A stretch of DNA of 64,000 nt, taken from NCBI RefSeq assembly GCF_024808255.1, contig NZ_JANTYS010000002.1:248001-312000 (forward strand). The letters are read 5' to 3'. Within the stretch, counting starts at the first letter, position 1; each line of letters opens with the position of its first letter. Both the position numbers and the translations under genes were made by a program. This DNA comes from Mucilaginibacter dorajii. Its GTDB lineage: Bacteria > Bacteroidota > Bacteroidia > Sphingobacteriales > Sphingobacteriaceae. A model generated the notes under the pieces. The model saw only the letters and a list, made by a program, of their open reading frames with translations, made no database searches and was not told the DNA's origin. Below are positions 1-8,037 of the stretch, in pieces.

Positions 1-4
1 TTCG

Positions 5-243
5 GATGTGCAGATTTCAAATATGCAGATTTTAAATTTCAGATGTGCAAATATGCAGATTTTGTCTGAACCGGGATTTATACGATTTAAGGAATAACAG
101 GATTTGACTTAAAAATCAGAAAAATCCGTCAATCTGTTTAATCGCGGTTCAGGTTAATTGCGGTTCAGGCAAAATCTGAAATCTGACATCCAAAATCTGC
201 ATATCTGCACATCTAAAATCTGCACATTTGAAATTTGCACATC
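5..243. repeat. Fold-back repeat element E1 (GATGTGCAGA family)
   Basis: Left arm 5-63 carries units such as GATGTGCAGATTTC in plus orientation; right arm 171-243 carries the reverse complement (CTGCACATCT units). Between them, about 67-167, lies a second nested inverted repeat whose ends are CTGAACC and GGTTCAG. The whole can fold on itself. The right arm also holds the -33 element of the exporter promoter. The same unit recurs at 894-928, 1154-1183, 13221-13254 and 13701-13781. Seen directly; function not known. Confidence 0.8.
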
Positions 244-258
244 AACAACCTATCTTTG
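227..258 (+). promoter_or_regulatory. Bacteroidota-type promoter of the LysE-family gene
   Basis: TTTG at 227-230, a 20-base spacer, then TATCTTTG at 251-258, matching the Bacteroidota primary sigma consensus TTTG-N19/20-TAnnTTTG. The expected start of transcription is within a few bases of the ATG at 264, so the message would be leaderless or nearly so. Confidence 0.65.
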
Positions 259-263
259 CGCCA

Positions 264-887
264 ATGATATTTCTAACCTTTTTCATCGGGCTTATAGCCA
301 ACTTTATTGGTTATATACCACCCGGCAACATTAACCTTGCACTATTACAGCTTACTATAAACCGCGGCATGAAAGAAGCTTTACGCTTCATCATCGCTTT
401 TTCATGTGTTGAATTTTTCTTTACTTATTTTATTATGCACGCGGCCGACTGGCTATCTGGTCAGCTGCACCTAAGCGTGATCATTGATTGGATAATGGTT
501 GTGTTATTTAGCGTAATGGGAACCATTACCTGGATTAACCGCAAAAAACCACCCGAGCCCCGCAAATCAGAGCACGACAGTATTAAGTACGGTATTTTGC
601 TTGGCTTTTTAAACCCGGTGCAGGTACCATTCTGGATGATAACCGGCACCTACCTGATTACCCACGAGTGGATCCTTACCGGTAAAGTAGCCCTGGTGAT
701 CTTTAGTATTGGCTCGGCCGCAGGCGCTTTCTTATGCCTGTTTTTGTACGCCCGGTTTGCCCGGTACATGCAAAACAAATTCGCCCTGAGCAACAGGGTC
801 ATCAATACCGGTATCGCTATACTGTTTTTCGCTTTCGCGGCTTATCACATTGTTAAGCAGGTTTACCTTACGTTTTTTAAACACTGA
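264..887 (+). CDS. LysE family amino-acid/metabolite exporter
   Basis: A 207-residue inner-membrane protein with about six hydrophobic helices and the LysE/RhtB layout: an N-terminal helix, a conserved GYIPPGNINLALLQ segment (the PGP-type motif of the family), and later a GFLNPVQVPFW segment. Family members export amino acids or similar small metabolites; the substrate here cannot be told. The frame is open upstream to a TTG at 228, but that start lies inside a repeat arm and upstream of the promoter -7 box (251-258), so ATG 264 is the better start. Six bases after the stop a new repeat begins. It appears to be a single-gene transcript. Confidence 0.85.
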   Translation: MIFLTFFIGLIANFIGYIPPGNINLALLQLTINRGMKEALRFIIAFSCVEFFFTYFIMHAADWLSGQLHLSVIIDWIMVVLFSVMGTITWINRKKPPEPRKSEHDSIKYGILLGFLNPVQVPFWMITGTYLITHEWILTGKVALVIFSIGSAAGAFLCLFLYARFARYMQNKFALSNRVINTGIAILFFAFAAYHIVKQVYLTFFKH

Positions 888-978
888 TTTTTTGATGTGC
901 AGGTATGCAGATTTCAAATGTGCAGATGAATGTTAACCTTATTGCGAATTGTAAAAGCTGCAATGGCAATATAAAGCT

Positions 979-1063
979 ATGTCATTGCGAGAAATGAAGC
1001 AATCTCATGCTCTACAGGGCAAATCTGCATAGTTCGCGATTGCTTCGTTCCTCGCAATGACAT
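979..1063. repeat. Short interspersed inverted repeat (ATGTCATTGCGAG type)
   Basis: Left arm 979-1004 and right arm 1038-1063 pair over 26 positions with two mismatches, around a 33-base loop. It starts ATGTCATTGCGAG, a sequence type I recall as a common intergenic repeat in Bacteroidota genomes. It contains no gene and probably folds in RNA and DNA. Confidence 0.75.
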
Positions 1064-1108
1064 GGTGTATTTGTCTGGATAGATACGAGCAAGTGCCTGG
1101 CTAATATA

Positions 1109-1146
1109 AAAAGTAAAAAGGCCTCAATTGAGGCCTTTTTACTTTT
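1109..1146. terminator. Bidirectional terminator, 38-bp perfect palindrome
   Basis: A 19-base arm (1109-1127) is followed directly by its exact reverse complement (1128-1146). The core is GGCCTCAATTGAGGCC with A-run and T-run flanks, so both strands give a GC-rich stem followed by U residues. It lies 36 bases beyond the stop of the minus-strand oxoamine synthase gene and about 220 bases beyond the plus-strand exporter gene. Confidence 0.8.
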
Positions 1147-1181
1147 ATAATTTAAAATCTGCACATCTGAAATCTGCACAT

Positions 1182-2429
1182 CTAAACCGCTACTTCCAGT
1201 TTATTTTCTTTGTAGTAGCCCGCTTTCAGTTTTTCGCCCATGGCGGTGTAGGCATCAAGGGTGCGTTGTACATCTTCTAATGAGTGCATAGCAGTTGGGA
1301 TCAACCTTAATAAGATTAAGCCTTTAGGGATAACCGGGTAAATCACAATAGAACAGAAGATGCCGTAGTTTTCGCGCAGGTCGCGGGTTAAGCTGGTGGC
1401 TTCGTAAAGGTCACCCTCTAAAAATACAGGGGTAACCATGGTATCGGTAACACCTAAATTAAACCCGCGTTCCCTTAAACCTTTTTGTAAGGTTGATGAG
1501 ATCAGCCACAATTTTTCACGCAGTTCTGGTTGCGACACCAACAGTTCAAAGCGTTTTTTCAAACCCAATACCATCGGCATTGGTAAAGCTTTCGCAAATG
1601 TTTGCGAACGCATATTGTAGCGCAAAAAGTGTACTATCTGCTCATCGGCGGCAACAAAAGCGCCTATACCCGCCATTGATTTGGCAAAGGTGGCAAAATA
1701 TACATCTACGCCATCAATAACATCCTGTTCTTCATGTGTACCGGCACCGGTTTTACCCATGGTACCGAAGCCATGCGCGTCATCAACCAATAAACGGAAG
1801 TTGAAATCCTTTTTAAGGTCAACAATCTCTTTTAGCTTACCCTGTGCTCCCGACATGCCAAAAACACCTTCGGTGATCAGCAAGATACCACCGCCGGTTT
1901 GTTCGGTTAATTTGGTAGCGCGTTCCAGCTGTTTTTTGCAGCTTTCAATATCGTTATGCTGGTAAACAAAGCGTTTACCCATATGTAAACGAACCCCGTC
2001 AATAATACAGGCATGTGATTCGGCGTCGTAAACTATAACATCGTTACGATCAACCAATGAATCTATAATGGATACCATACCCTGGTAACCGTAGTTTAGT
2101 AAAAACGCGGCTTGTTTGCCTACAAAGGCAGCCAGGTTGTTTTCAAGTTCTTCGTGGTGGATAGAGTTACCAGACATCATACGGGCACCCATCGGGTAAG
2201 CCATACCATAATCTGCAGCGGCTTTAGCATCGGCCTCCCTTACTACGGGATGATTGGCTAAACCCAGGTAATTATTAAGGCTCCAAACCAAATGCTCTTT
2301 CCCATTGAACTGCATGTGCGGCCCAATTTCCCCTTCCAGTTTAGGAAATGAAAAATAACCATGTGACCATTTTTGGTGCTGCCCCAATGGCCCACCTAAG
2401 CTTTTTGTTATTTTATCAAATAAATCCAA
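1182..2429 (-). CDS. Alpha-oxoamine synthase family PLP enzyme (serine palmitoyltransferase-like)
   Basis: A 415-residue fold-type I PLP enzyme of the group that joins an amino acid and an acyl-CoA with loss of CO2 (serine palmitoyltransferase, 2-amino-3-ketobutyrate CoA ligase, AONS). Visible family marks are NNYLGL near 52, GSG-like MMSGNS near 85, the ESHAC histidine (139), the DDAHG cofactor motif (216-220), and a candidate Schiff-base lysine at 250 in FAKSMAGIG. Sphingobacteriaceae make sphingolipids, so a role in sphingoid or related sulfonolipid base synthesis is likely, but the protein differs clearly from the characterised Sphingobacterium SPT as I remember it, so the substrate is open. 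The TAG stop falls in a repeat arm. Single gene with its own promoter. Confidence 0.8.
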   Translation of the reverse strand: MDLFDKITKSLGGPLGQHQKWSHGYFSFPKLEGEIGPHMQFNGKEHLVWSLNNYLGLANHPVVREADAKAAADYGMAYPMGARMMSGNSIHHEELENNLAAFVGKQAAFLLNYGYQGMVSIIDSLVDRNDVIVYDAESHACIIDGVRLHMGKRFVYQHNDIESCKKQLERATKLTEQTGGGILLITEGVFGMSGAQGKLKEIVDLKKDFNFRLLVDDAHGFGTMGKTGAGTHEEQDVIDGVDVYFATFAKSMAGIGAFVAADEQIVHFLRYNMRSQTFAKALPMPMVLGLKKRFELLVSQPELREKLWLISSTLQKGLRERGFNLGVTDTMVTPVFLEGDLYEATSLTRDLRENYGIFCSIVIYPVIPKGLILLRLIPTAMHSLEDVQRTLDAYTAMGEKLKAGYYKENKLEVAV

Positions 2430-2460
2430 AATAATTTACCGTTTAAAAGTTAATAAAGTA

Positions 2461-2491
2461 CAAATATAGCCGTATTTACAGCTTATCACAA
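2461..2491 (-). promoter_or_regulatory. Promoter of the oxoamine synthase gene
   Basis: Reading the minus strand: TTG at 2491-2489, a 20-base spacer, TATATTTG at 2468-2461. This fits the Bacteroidota consensus and would start transcription about 25 bases before the ATG at 2429. Confidence 0.65.
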
Positions 2492-2529
2492 TAGCTATAA
2501 CTTTTTAGAATAGGTTATAACTTGAGGAA

Positions 2530-2680
2530 TAGTATCAAGTAGTAAGTATCAAGTAGTAAGACTTTTTTTGCCGATGGAATTGGGACTTTTACAACAGAAA
2601 AAGCCGCTATAAGAATGGTAAGTTACTTATAACGGCTTTGCCTTTTTATCTTGATACTTGATACTTACTACTTGATACTA
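2530..2680. repeat. Inverted-repeat element at the end of ftsZ
   Basis: A 26-base arm at 2530-2555 has its exact reverse complement at 2655-2680. Each arm contains TATCAAGTAGTAAG-like sub-repeats. The right arm includes the TAG stop of ftsZ (2678-2680), and the terminator hairpin of ftsZ lies inside. Small size and perfect ends resemble a MITE-like or fold-back element; no gene is inside. Confidence 0.8.
2600..2639 (-). terminator. Terminator of ftsZ and the dcw cluster
   Basis: Arms 2600-2613 and 2626-2639 pair over 14 positions with one mismatch around a 12-base loop. On the minus strand the stem ends in CGGCTTTTTC, giving the U run expected for intrinsic termination 40 bases after the ftsZ stop. 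Confidence 0.7.
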
Positions 2681-4303
2681 ATCCGCATTATCATGCAAAA
2701 ACGAGTTGTTTCTTCTTATTTCGGTGTTGCCTTCGTTATCGGGCATCAGGCTGAAACGGGAGATGGCGCTTTCGTCAGATTTTGGGGTATCCTGCAGTGC
2801 CACTTCCTTGCGTTTGTAGGCAGGTACATTTTCCAATTCCTGGATGTTGCCGGTACGCAGTTTCATACTCAGATCTTTTAAACGCATGATCCGCTCACGC
2901 GATTTCTTCAGCTGCTCCTCTATCGATTCATTTGTTTTATGATCATCGGCACCAGCCAAAGCAACAGGCTCTGGTTCAGGTTCCGGCGCGGGGATAGGTT
3001 CTGGCTTGCGTGGCTCCTGTACCGGGGCAGCATAAGTTTCGGGCTCACTCATTTTAAAAGTGAAGCCTGCCATATCCGGCTCGCTTTGTTCTTCTTCCTG
3101 TTCTTCTTCGTGCAGGTTAAACCTTACTACGGCTTCTTCCTTTTCTCCGGTAACACTGCCGCCAAACATATCAAAAAGACCAGTTTGTTTTGGCTCTTCT
3201 TTCTGGTGTTTAATATATGGCTGCGCAGGCGCATTGGCCTTAACCGCATTAATAAACTCATTAACCACCGGTTTTACCAATGGCGCGTTTTCAGGAACCA
3301 GCATCGATACGATCTTTTTGTTGCTGTTTTCCAGTTCGCGCTCATCCTTGGTTTGGAAACCGGTAGCGATGATGGTTACTGATAATTTATCTTCTAAATT
3401 TTCGTCAACACAATTACCCCAAATCAGGTCGGCGGCCAAACCGGCTTCTTCCTGTATGTAATCGGTAATAATGCTCACCTCATCCATAGTAACCTCTTTA
3501 AGGCCCGAGCTAATGTTTAGCAATATGTAACGTGCACCCTCAATTTCGTTATCTTTTAATAACGGCGATGATAAAGCACCTTCCACAGCTTTTAAAGCGC
3601 GACCTTCACCTTCGGCAGTGCTGCTGCCCATAATACATACGCCACTGTCTTTCATTACTGTGCGCACGTCCTTAAAGTCAACGTTGATATAGCCCGGTAA
3701 GGTTATGATCTCGGCAATGCCTTTGGCAGCTGTAGTTAATATATCATCGGCCTGGCCAAATGCCGAACTCATGGTTAGGTTACCAAAAATCTGGCGTAAC
3801 CTATCGTTTGAGATCACCAGAAACGAATCGACATATTTTTTCAATTCTTCCATACCGGCATCGGCCTGCATTTTACGACGCTTACCTTCAAAAGAGAAAG
3901 GCGTAGTAATAATACCTACCGTTAGTATATCCATTTCGCGGGCGGCTTTGGCAATAATAGGGCTTGCGCCTGTACCGGTACCACCACCCATGCCCGCGGT
4001 AATAAACAGCATTTTGGTGTTAACACCAAGCATCTGTTTAATATCGTCGATATTTTCAATTGCAGAGTTTTTTCCAACTTCGGGTATCGAACCTGCACCC
4101 ATCCCTTCGGTAAGGCTGGCACCCAATTGTACCTTATTAGGTATAGGGCTAAGCTCTAATGCCTGGGCATCGGTGTTACAAATTATAAAGTCCACACCGG
4201 TAATTCCCTGCCTGTACATATGGTTTACGGCGTTACCACCACCACCGCCAACACCAATTACTTTGATGATTGACGATTTTTCTTTTAACATCTCAAACTG
4301 CAT
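2678..4303 (-). CDS. ftsZ: Cell division protein FtsZ
   Basis: Tubulin-like GTPase that polymerises into the cytoplasmic Z ring and organises division. The N-terminal GTPase domain shows GVGGGGGNAVN (17-27), NTDAQAL (43-49) and the tubulin signature GGGTGTG (106-112), followed by the C-terminal core domain to about 320. At 541 residues it is longer than most FtsZ: a Glu/Pro-rich linker (about 360-460) leads to ENVPAYKRKEV, then about 40 residues to the terminal NSFLHDNAD. Both motifs recur in FtsZ of this phylum as I recall it; the first resembles the peptide that binds FtsA elsewhere. ATG 4303 gives MQFEML; ATG 4291 is also possible. Last gene of the cluster, with a structured 127-base gap before it. 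Confidence 0.97.
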   Translation of the reverse strand: MQFEMLKEKSSIIKVIGVGGGGGNAVNHMYRQGITGVDFIICNTDAQALELSPIPNKVQLGASLTEGMGAGSIPEVGKNSAIENIDDIKQMLGVNTKMLFITAGMGGGTGTGASPIIAKAAREMDILTVGIITTPFSFEGKRRKMQADAGMEELKKYVDSFLVISNDRLRQIFGNLTMSSAFGQADDILTTAAKGIAEIITLPGYINVDFKDVRTVMKDSGVCIMGSSTAEGEGRALKAVEGALSSPLLKDNEIEGARYILLNISSGLKEVTMDEVSIITDYIQEEAGLAADLIWGNCVDENLEDKLSVTIIATGFQTKDERELENSNKKIVSMLVPENAPLVKPVVNEFINAVKANAPAQPYIKHQKEEPKQTGLFDMFGGSVTGEKEEAVVRFNLHEEEQEEEQSEPDMAGFTFKMSEPETYAAPVQEPRKPEPIPAPEPEPEPVALAGADDHKTNESIEEQLKKSRERIMRLKDLSMKLRTGNIQELENVPAYKRKEVALQDTPKSDESAISRFSLMPDNEGNTEIRRNNSFLHDNAD

Positions 4304-4369
4304 AATCTTCGTTTTCAGCTATATGTGATTTTACCAACATTTAGATTTAACCATCGTAATAATAGGGCT

Positions 4370-4425
4370 TTTTCCACAATAGTTTTCCACAAATGTCTAC
4401 AATGTGGAAAACCTTAACTATTGTG
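4370..4425. promoter_or_regulatory. Three DnaA-box-like sites in a hairpin between ftsA and ftsZ
   Basis: TTTTCCACA occurs at 4370-4378 and 4383-4391 on the plus strand and at 4411-4403 on the minus strand. It is one base from the classical DnaA box TTATCCACA. The region also folds: 4375-4382 pairs with 4418-4425 and 4383-4391 pairs with 4403-4411, with a 6-base bulge and an 11-base loop. It begins 6 bases after the ftsA stop and ends 67 bases before ftsZ. No U run follows, so it does not look like a simple terminator. Confidence 0.55.
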
Positions 4426-4430
4426 TATAA

Positions 4431-5774
4431 TTATTTCAAAAAGTCCTCGTCGTTTATATCATCCTTAATAAAAGTGATACTTTTCTTTAACAACCTATCA
4501 AACAAACCACCCTCTTTACCTTTGCCCTCAAACTTGGGCTTCTCAATTTTGGTAGCTGCCGGGATATCCGCATTCATGTATTCTGTTTTTTGGATCCCTT
4601 TTATCAGCAAGCCAATACCGGTGGCAAACGTTGGGCTTTGCAGCTCTTCGTAAATGTTTTTAGGCAACACCTCGTTTTTTGCCAAATGCTCGGTTGGGTA
4701 ACCCACGCGGCAATCTAACCCGGTTACAAATTCAACCAATTGGCGCAGGTGTTTTAACTGCGCGCCACCACCTGTAATTACTATACCGGCAATCAGTTTT
4801 TTCTCGTAGCCGGATGATTTGATCTCATAGTATACATGCTCAACAATCTCTTCCATACGGGCCTGTATAACGTATGCCAGGTTTTTAACGCTGATTTCCT
4901 TTGGTTCGCGGCCACGTAAGCCCGGTACACAAACTATCTCGTTTTCTTTATTTTCATCTGCCAGGGCCGATCCAAACCTCACTTTCAATTGCTCGGCAAT
5001 GTTGCGCATTACTGAACAGCCTTCGCGGATATCCTCGGTTACGCTGTTACCACCAAACGGGATAACCGCGGTATGGCGAATGATACCTTCGTGGAATATG
5101 GCCACATCTGTAGTACCACCACCAATATCAACCAACACTACTCCTGCTTCTTTTTCCTCTTCGCTCAAAACAGATTCAGAAGATGCAAGCGGCTCCAGGA
5201 TCAGGTCCTGGCTGTCTAAGCCAGCTTTGTTAACACATTTTACAATGTTTTTAATAGCGGTAACCTGGCCCGATATGATATGAAAGTTGGCTTCTAAACG
5301 CACGCCTGCCATACCAATAGGATCTTTAATTCCCGGCTCATTATCTACCGTAAATTCCTGCGGTAATACATGGATGATATCCTCGCCCGGAGGCATTACC
5401 AGGTTGTACATATCCTCAATCAGTTTATCGATATCCTTACGACTGATCTCTGATTGCAGATCCCTGCGGGTTATTAAGCCACGGTGCTGCAAGCTTTTGA
5501 TGTGCTGACCGGCAATACCAACAAACACTACCTTTATATCCACATTTGATTGCGCGCCGGCAATTTCAACTGCCTGGGCAATACCCTGTACGGTTTTATC
5601 TATATTTGACACCATGCCGCGCGTTACGCCCGCGGATTCGGCTTTACCAATTCCTAATACCTCAATCTTCCCATTCTTGCTCCTGCGACCCACAATGACG
5701 CATATTTTTGTAGTCCCGATATCCAATCCTACTACAATTGGTGAACTTTTTTCTTGAGTTGAGCTTTTGTCCAT
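4431..5774 (-). CDS. ftsA: Cell division protein FtsA
   Basis: Actin-like ATPase that tethers the Z ring to the inner membrane and recruits later divisome proteins. The 447 residues show the actin-fold phosphate motifs VGLDIGTTK (near 15) and VLVDIGGGTTDVAIF (near 215), the FtsA-specific 1C/SHS2 domain between them, and ITGGGAQLKHL (near 330). The C-terminus holds a short amphipathic GGLFDRLLKKSITFI stretch, the expected membrane-targeting helix. The stop of ftsQ (5776) is one base away from its ATG, so they are translationally linked. Normal length for the phylum. Confidence 0.96.
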   Translation of the reverse strand: MDKSSTQEKSSPIVVGLDIGTTKICVIVGRRSKNGKIEVLGIGKAESAGVTRGMVSNIDKTVQGIAQAVEIAGAQSNVDIKVVFVGIAGQHIKSLQHRGLITRRDLQSEISRKDIDKLIEDMYNLVMPPGEDIIHVLPQEFTVDNEPGIKDPIGMAGVRLEANFHIISGQVTAIKNIVKCVNKAGLDSQDLILEPLASSESVLSEEEKEAGVVLVDIGGGTTDVAIFHEGIIRHTAVIPFGGNSVTEDIREGCSVMRNIAEQLKVRFGSALADENKENEIVCVPGLRGREPKEISVKNLAYVIQARMEEIVEHVYYEIKSSGYEKKLIAGIVITGGGAQLKHLRQLVEFVTGLDCRVGYPTEHLAKNEVLPKNIYEELQSPTFATGIGLLIKGIQKTEYMNADIPAATKIEKPKFEGKGKEGGLFDRLLKKSITFIKDDINDEDFLK

Positions 5775-5775
5775 A

Positions 5776-6636
5776 TTACATTTTTATTTGAGATGTATCC
5801 TTTTTCATTTTAAGCGAATCTAACCTCAGCGCTTTTGCTTTGGCCGAATCTGCCTTGGTCAATTGATTTTTTATACCGATGACCTGGTTGGTATATTTAA
5901 TATTTATTTTGCTGTATTTATCCCAGCCTACCTGCGGCAGCACCTGTTTATAAAATGCTACCAGGTTTCTTAATTTCACGTTCAGCGAATCGGCATTACC
6001 TATCAAAATACGCTGGCTGCCCACCCTTGGGATCAGTTCTATTTCCCTATCTACATTTACATAGATCTGTGCTATCTGCGCGTCCCATAATGAGTCCTTA
6101 CGGATATAGTCGGCCGTTTTGTACAGGTCTTTTGCCAGTTGGGTATGCAATGAATCTACATGGTTGGTAAACAATTCATCTATGTACCCATTAGCCACCA
6201 ATACCCTTGCGGTAAAGTTTGACGATAGCGGAATTTTTAAACCATGCTGATCGATATAAAAATCCATATCATAATGGTTCATTACCCTTAATATCGGCTG
6301 GCGCTGACTAACTTCTACCCTTAAAATGCCATCCATTTCGGTATATACTTTGGCAAACTCAATAAATGGATTTGCCTTCAGTTTGTTTTCCAGATCCTGG
6401 ATATTTATGTTTTCCAGTTTGCGGCCAATCAGCGTATGGCTGTTGGTTTGCAAAATCTGGTCAACCTCCTGTTTATCTATAAAATACTGGTTACCGGGGA
6501 TATTTACTTTTACCGCGGTACACAGCACTGAAGCTTTTTTGCTTTCGATAAAACTCATAAGCACCACCAGGCCACCCAGGCATATTACCCAGGCACCACC
6601 TGTAAGCAGGCGCTTCCATATGAGTTTTTTATCCAT
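5776..6636 (-). CDS. ftsQ: Cell division protein FtsQ
   Basis: Bitopic divisome protein that links early cytoplasmic and late periplasmic division proteins. The 286 residues comprise a short cytoplasmic start, one membrane helix (about 10-28), a POTRA-like segment (about 40-110, with IPGNQYFIDKQEV), then the beta domain. Sequence similarity in this family is low; the call rests on topology and on its place between murC and ftsA. The ATG overlaps the murC stop by 8 bases. The end is Lys/Ser rich. Confidence 0.9.
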   Translation of the reverse strand: MDKKLIWKRLLTGGAWVICLGGLVVLMSFIESKKASVLCTAVKVNIPGNQYFIDKQEVDQILQTNSHTLIGRKLENINIQDLENKLKANPFIEFAKVYTEMDGILRVEVSQRQPILRVMNHYDMDFYIDQHGLKIPLSSNFTARVLVANGYIDELFTNHVDSLHTQLAKDLYKTADYIRKDSLWDAQIAQIYVNVDREIELIPRVGSQRILIGNADSLNVKLRNLVAFYKQVLPQVGWDKYSKINIKYTNQVIGIKNQLTKADSAKAKALRLDSLKMKKDTSQIKM

Positions 6637-7984
6637 GTAATACTCCTTTTAAAGGGTGTACCAATGTATCAATATCACCTGCGCCCACGGTTAACAGCAA
6701 TTCGGGCTGTTCATTTTTAACCGCTTCAAGCGTTTCCTGCTTGCTTAGTATCCGTTTGTTTTGCAGCTGCATTTTACCCAACAACATGGCCGACGTTACA
6801 CCTTCAATAGGCAACTCACGGGCCGGATAAATATCCAGCAGTATCAGTTCATCCACCATATCCAGCACCTCGGCAAAGCCATCGGCAAAATCACGGGTGC
6901 GGGTGTACAAGTGTGGCTGAAAAATAGCCGTCAACTTTTTATCGGGATATAATCTTTTTACCGATGATATAGCTGCCCGCAATTCTTCGGGGTGATGTGC
7001 GTAATCGTCTATATAAATATGCTCCGGCGTTTTTACAATATATTCAAACCTGCGTTTAACACCCCGGAACGAGCCCAGTGCATCCTTGATTGATTCGGCA
7101 GGGATATCCAGGCGTAAAACAGCTTCGATAGCGGCAACCGCGTTCTCGATATTATGCATACCGGCAATCCCCATCCTGATATCGAGGATACTCAAATCGG
7201 CATTGATAAAGTCGAAATAAAAATCGCCACCCTCAATACGTATGTTTGCCGCGTGCGCATCGGCGGTTGCATCTTCAAGCGCATAGGTATAACCGGTATC
7301 TAAAGGCAGGCCTTTTTTATGTACCAGCGTGCCGCCACTTTTGATCTGCGAAGCAAACAGCTTAAACGATTCTGTTAAATGCTCATGATCACCATAAATA
7401 TCCAGATGGTCGGCATCCATTGAAGTGATGATGGCCACATCCGGGAATAAGGTTAAAAACGAACGGTCGTACTCATCGGCTTCAACCACCATTACCTTAT
7501 TTTTGCCGTATAACACATTGCTTTGGTAATTGGATGAAATACCACCCAAAAATGCCGAGCAATCGTTACCCGATGCCTTTAGCAAATGTGCTACCATGGT
7601 TGAAGTGGTAGTTTTACCGTGCGTACCCGCTACAGCTATAGTAAATGAGCTTTTGCTGATTAAACCTAAAACCTGCGAACGTTTAAACAACTCGAAACTA
7701 TGGTTTTTGAAATAGCTTAATACGGCCGAATCCTTAGGGATGGCCGGAGTATAAATAATAAGCGTATCGCTGCTTGGCTTTTGAAAGCTCAATGGAATAC
7801 AATCGGCATTATCCTCAAAACAGATCTGGATGCCTTCGTTATGTAAATCGTTGGTTAAATCCGTCACCGTTTTATCGTAACCGCAAACAATACAGCCCAA
7901 ATGATGGAAATAACGGGCCAGGCCGCTCATCCCGATGCCGCCTATACCCACCAGGTAAACCCTTTGTATGTTGCGTAGTTCCAT
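6629..7984 (-). CDS. murC: UDP-N-acetylmuramate--L-alanine ligase MurC
   Basis: Cytoplasmic Mur ligase that adds L-Ala to UDP-MurNAc with ATP. The 451 residues have the N-terminal Rossmann motif VGIGGIGMSGLA (12-23), the ATP-binding AGTHGKTTTSTM (about 118-129), the metal and carbamate region with EADEYDRSF, and the DDYAHHPEE motif (near 325) typical of MurC. First gene after a terminator-like hairpin (8003-8031) and start of the murC-ftsQ-ftsA-ftsZ group. The length is usual for the family. Confidence 0.96.
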   Translation of the reverse strand: MELRNIQRVYLVGIGGIGMSGLARYFHHLGCIVCGYDKTVTDLTNDLHNEGIQICFEDNADCIPLSFQKPSSDTLIIYTPAIPKDSAVLSYFKNHSFELFKRSQVLGLISKSSFTIAVAGTHGKTTTSTMVAHLLKASGNDCSAFLGGISSNYQSNVLYGKNKVMVVEADEYDRSFLTLFPDVAIITSMDADHLDIYGDHEHLTESFKLFASQIKSGGTLVHKKGLPLDTGYTYALEDATADAHAANIRIEGGDFYFDFINADLSILDIRMGIAGMHNIENAVAAIEAVLRLDIPAESIKDALGSFRGVKRRFEYIVKTPEHIYIDDYAHHPEELRAAISSVKRLYPDKKLTAIFQPHLYTRTRDFADGFAEVLDMVDELILLDIYPARELPIEGVTSAMLLGKMQLQNKRILSKQETLEAVKNEQPELLLTVGAGDIDTLVHPLKGVLHG

Positions 7985-7996
7985 TGTAATGTTTTT

Positions 7997-8031
7997 AAAA
8001 AAGGCCCTCCCCTTTTGGGAGAAGGAGGGCC
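7997..8031 (-). terminator. Terminator-like hairpin between murG and murC
   Basis: GGAGGGCC at 8024-8031 pairs with GGCCCTCC at 8003-8010, leaving a 13-base loop. On the minus strand the stem is followed by six T residues (complement of 7997-8002). This is the layout of an intrinsic terminator, placed 7 bases after the murG stop and only 12 bases before the murC ATG, so there is no room for a new promoter between the U run and murC. Confidence 0.65.
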
Positions 8032-8037
8032 ATAACT

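Larger units (their letters stand above)
894..1183. repeat. Fold-back repeat element E2 (GATGTGCAGA family) with nested repeats
   Basis: Left arm 894-928 (plus orientation units) and right arm 1154-1183 (reverse complement units) bracket an inverted repeat at 979-1063 and a 38-bp perfect palindrome at 1109-1146. The right arm runs into the TAG stop codon of the neighbouring minus-strand gene (1182-1184). Confidence 0.75.

Noticed and set aside
1..260. GATGTGCAGA repeats as a CRISPR array
   Set aside because: Units are short, irregularly spaced, inverted within each element and dispersed; there are no uniform spacers and no cas genes.
228..263. TTG start 12 codons upstream for the LysE-type gene
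   Set aside because: It lies in a repeat arm and ahead of the -7 promoter box.
3705..4328. 207-codon plus-strand frame opposite ftsZ
   Set aside because: It is a mirror of ftsZ codons, with no motif, promoter or ribosome context of its own; ftsZ on the other strand is certain.
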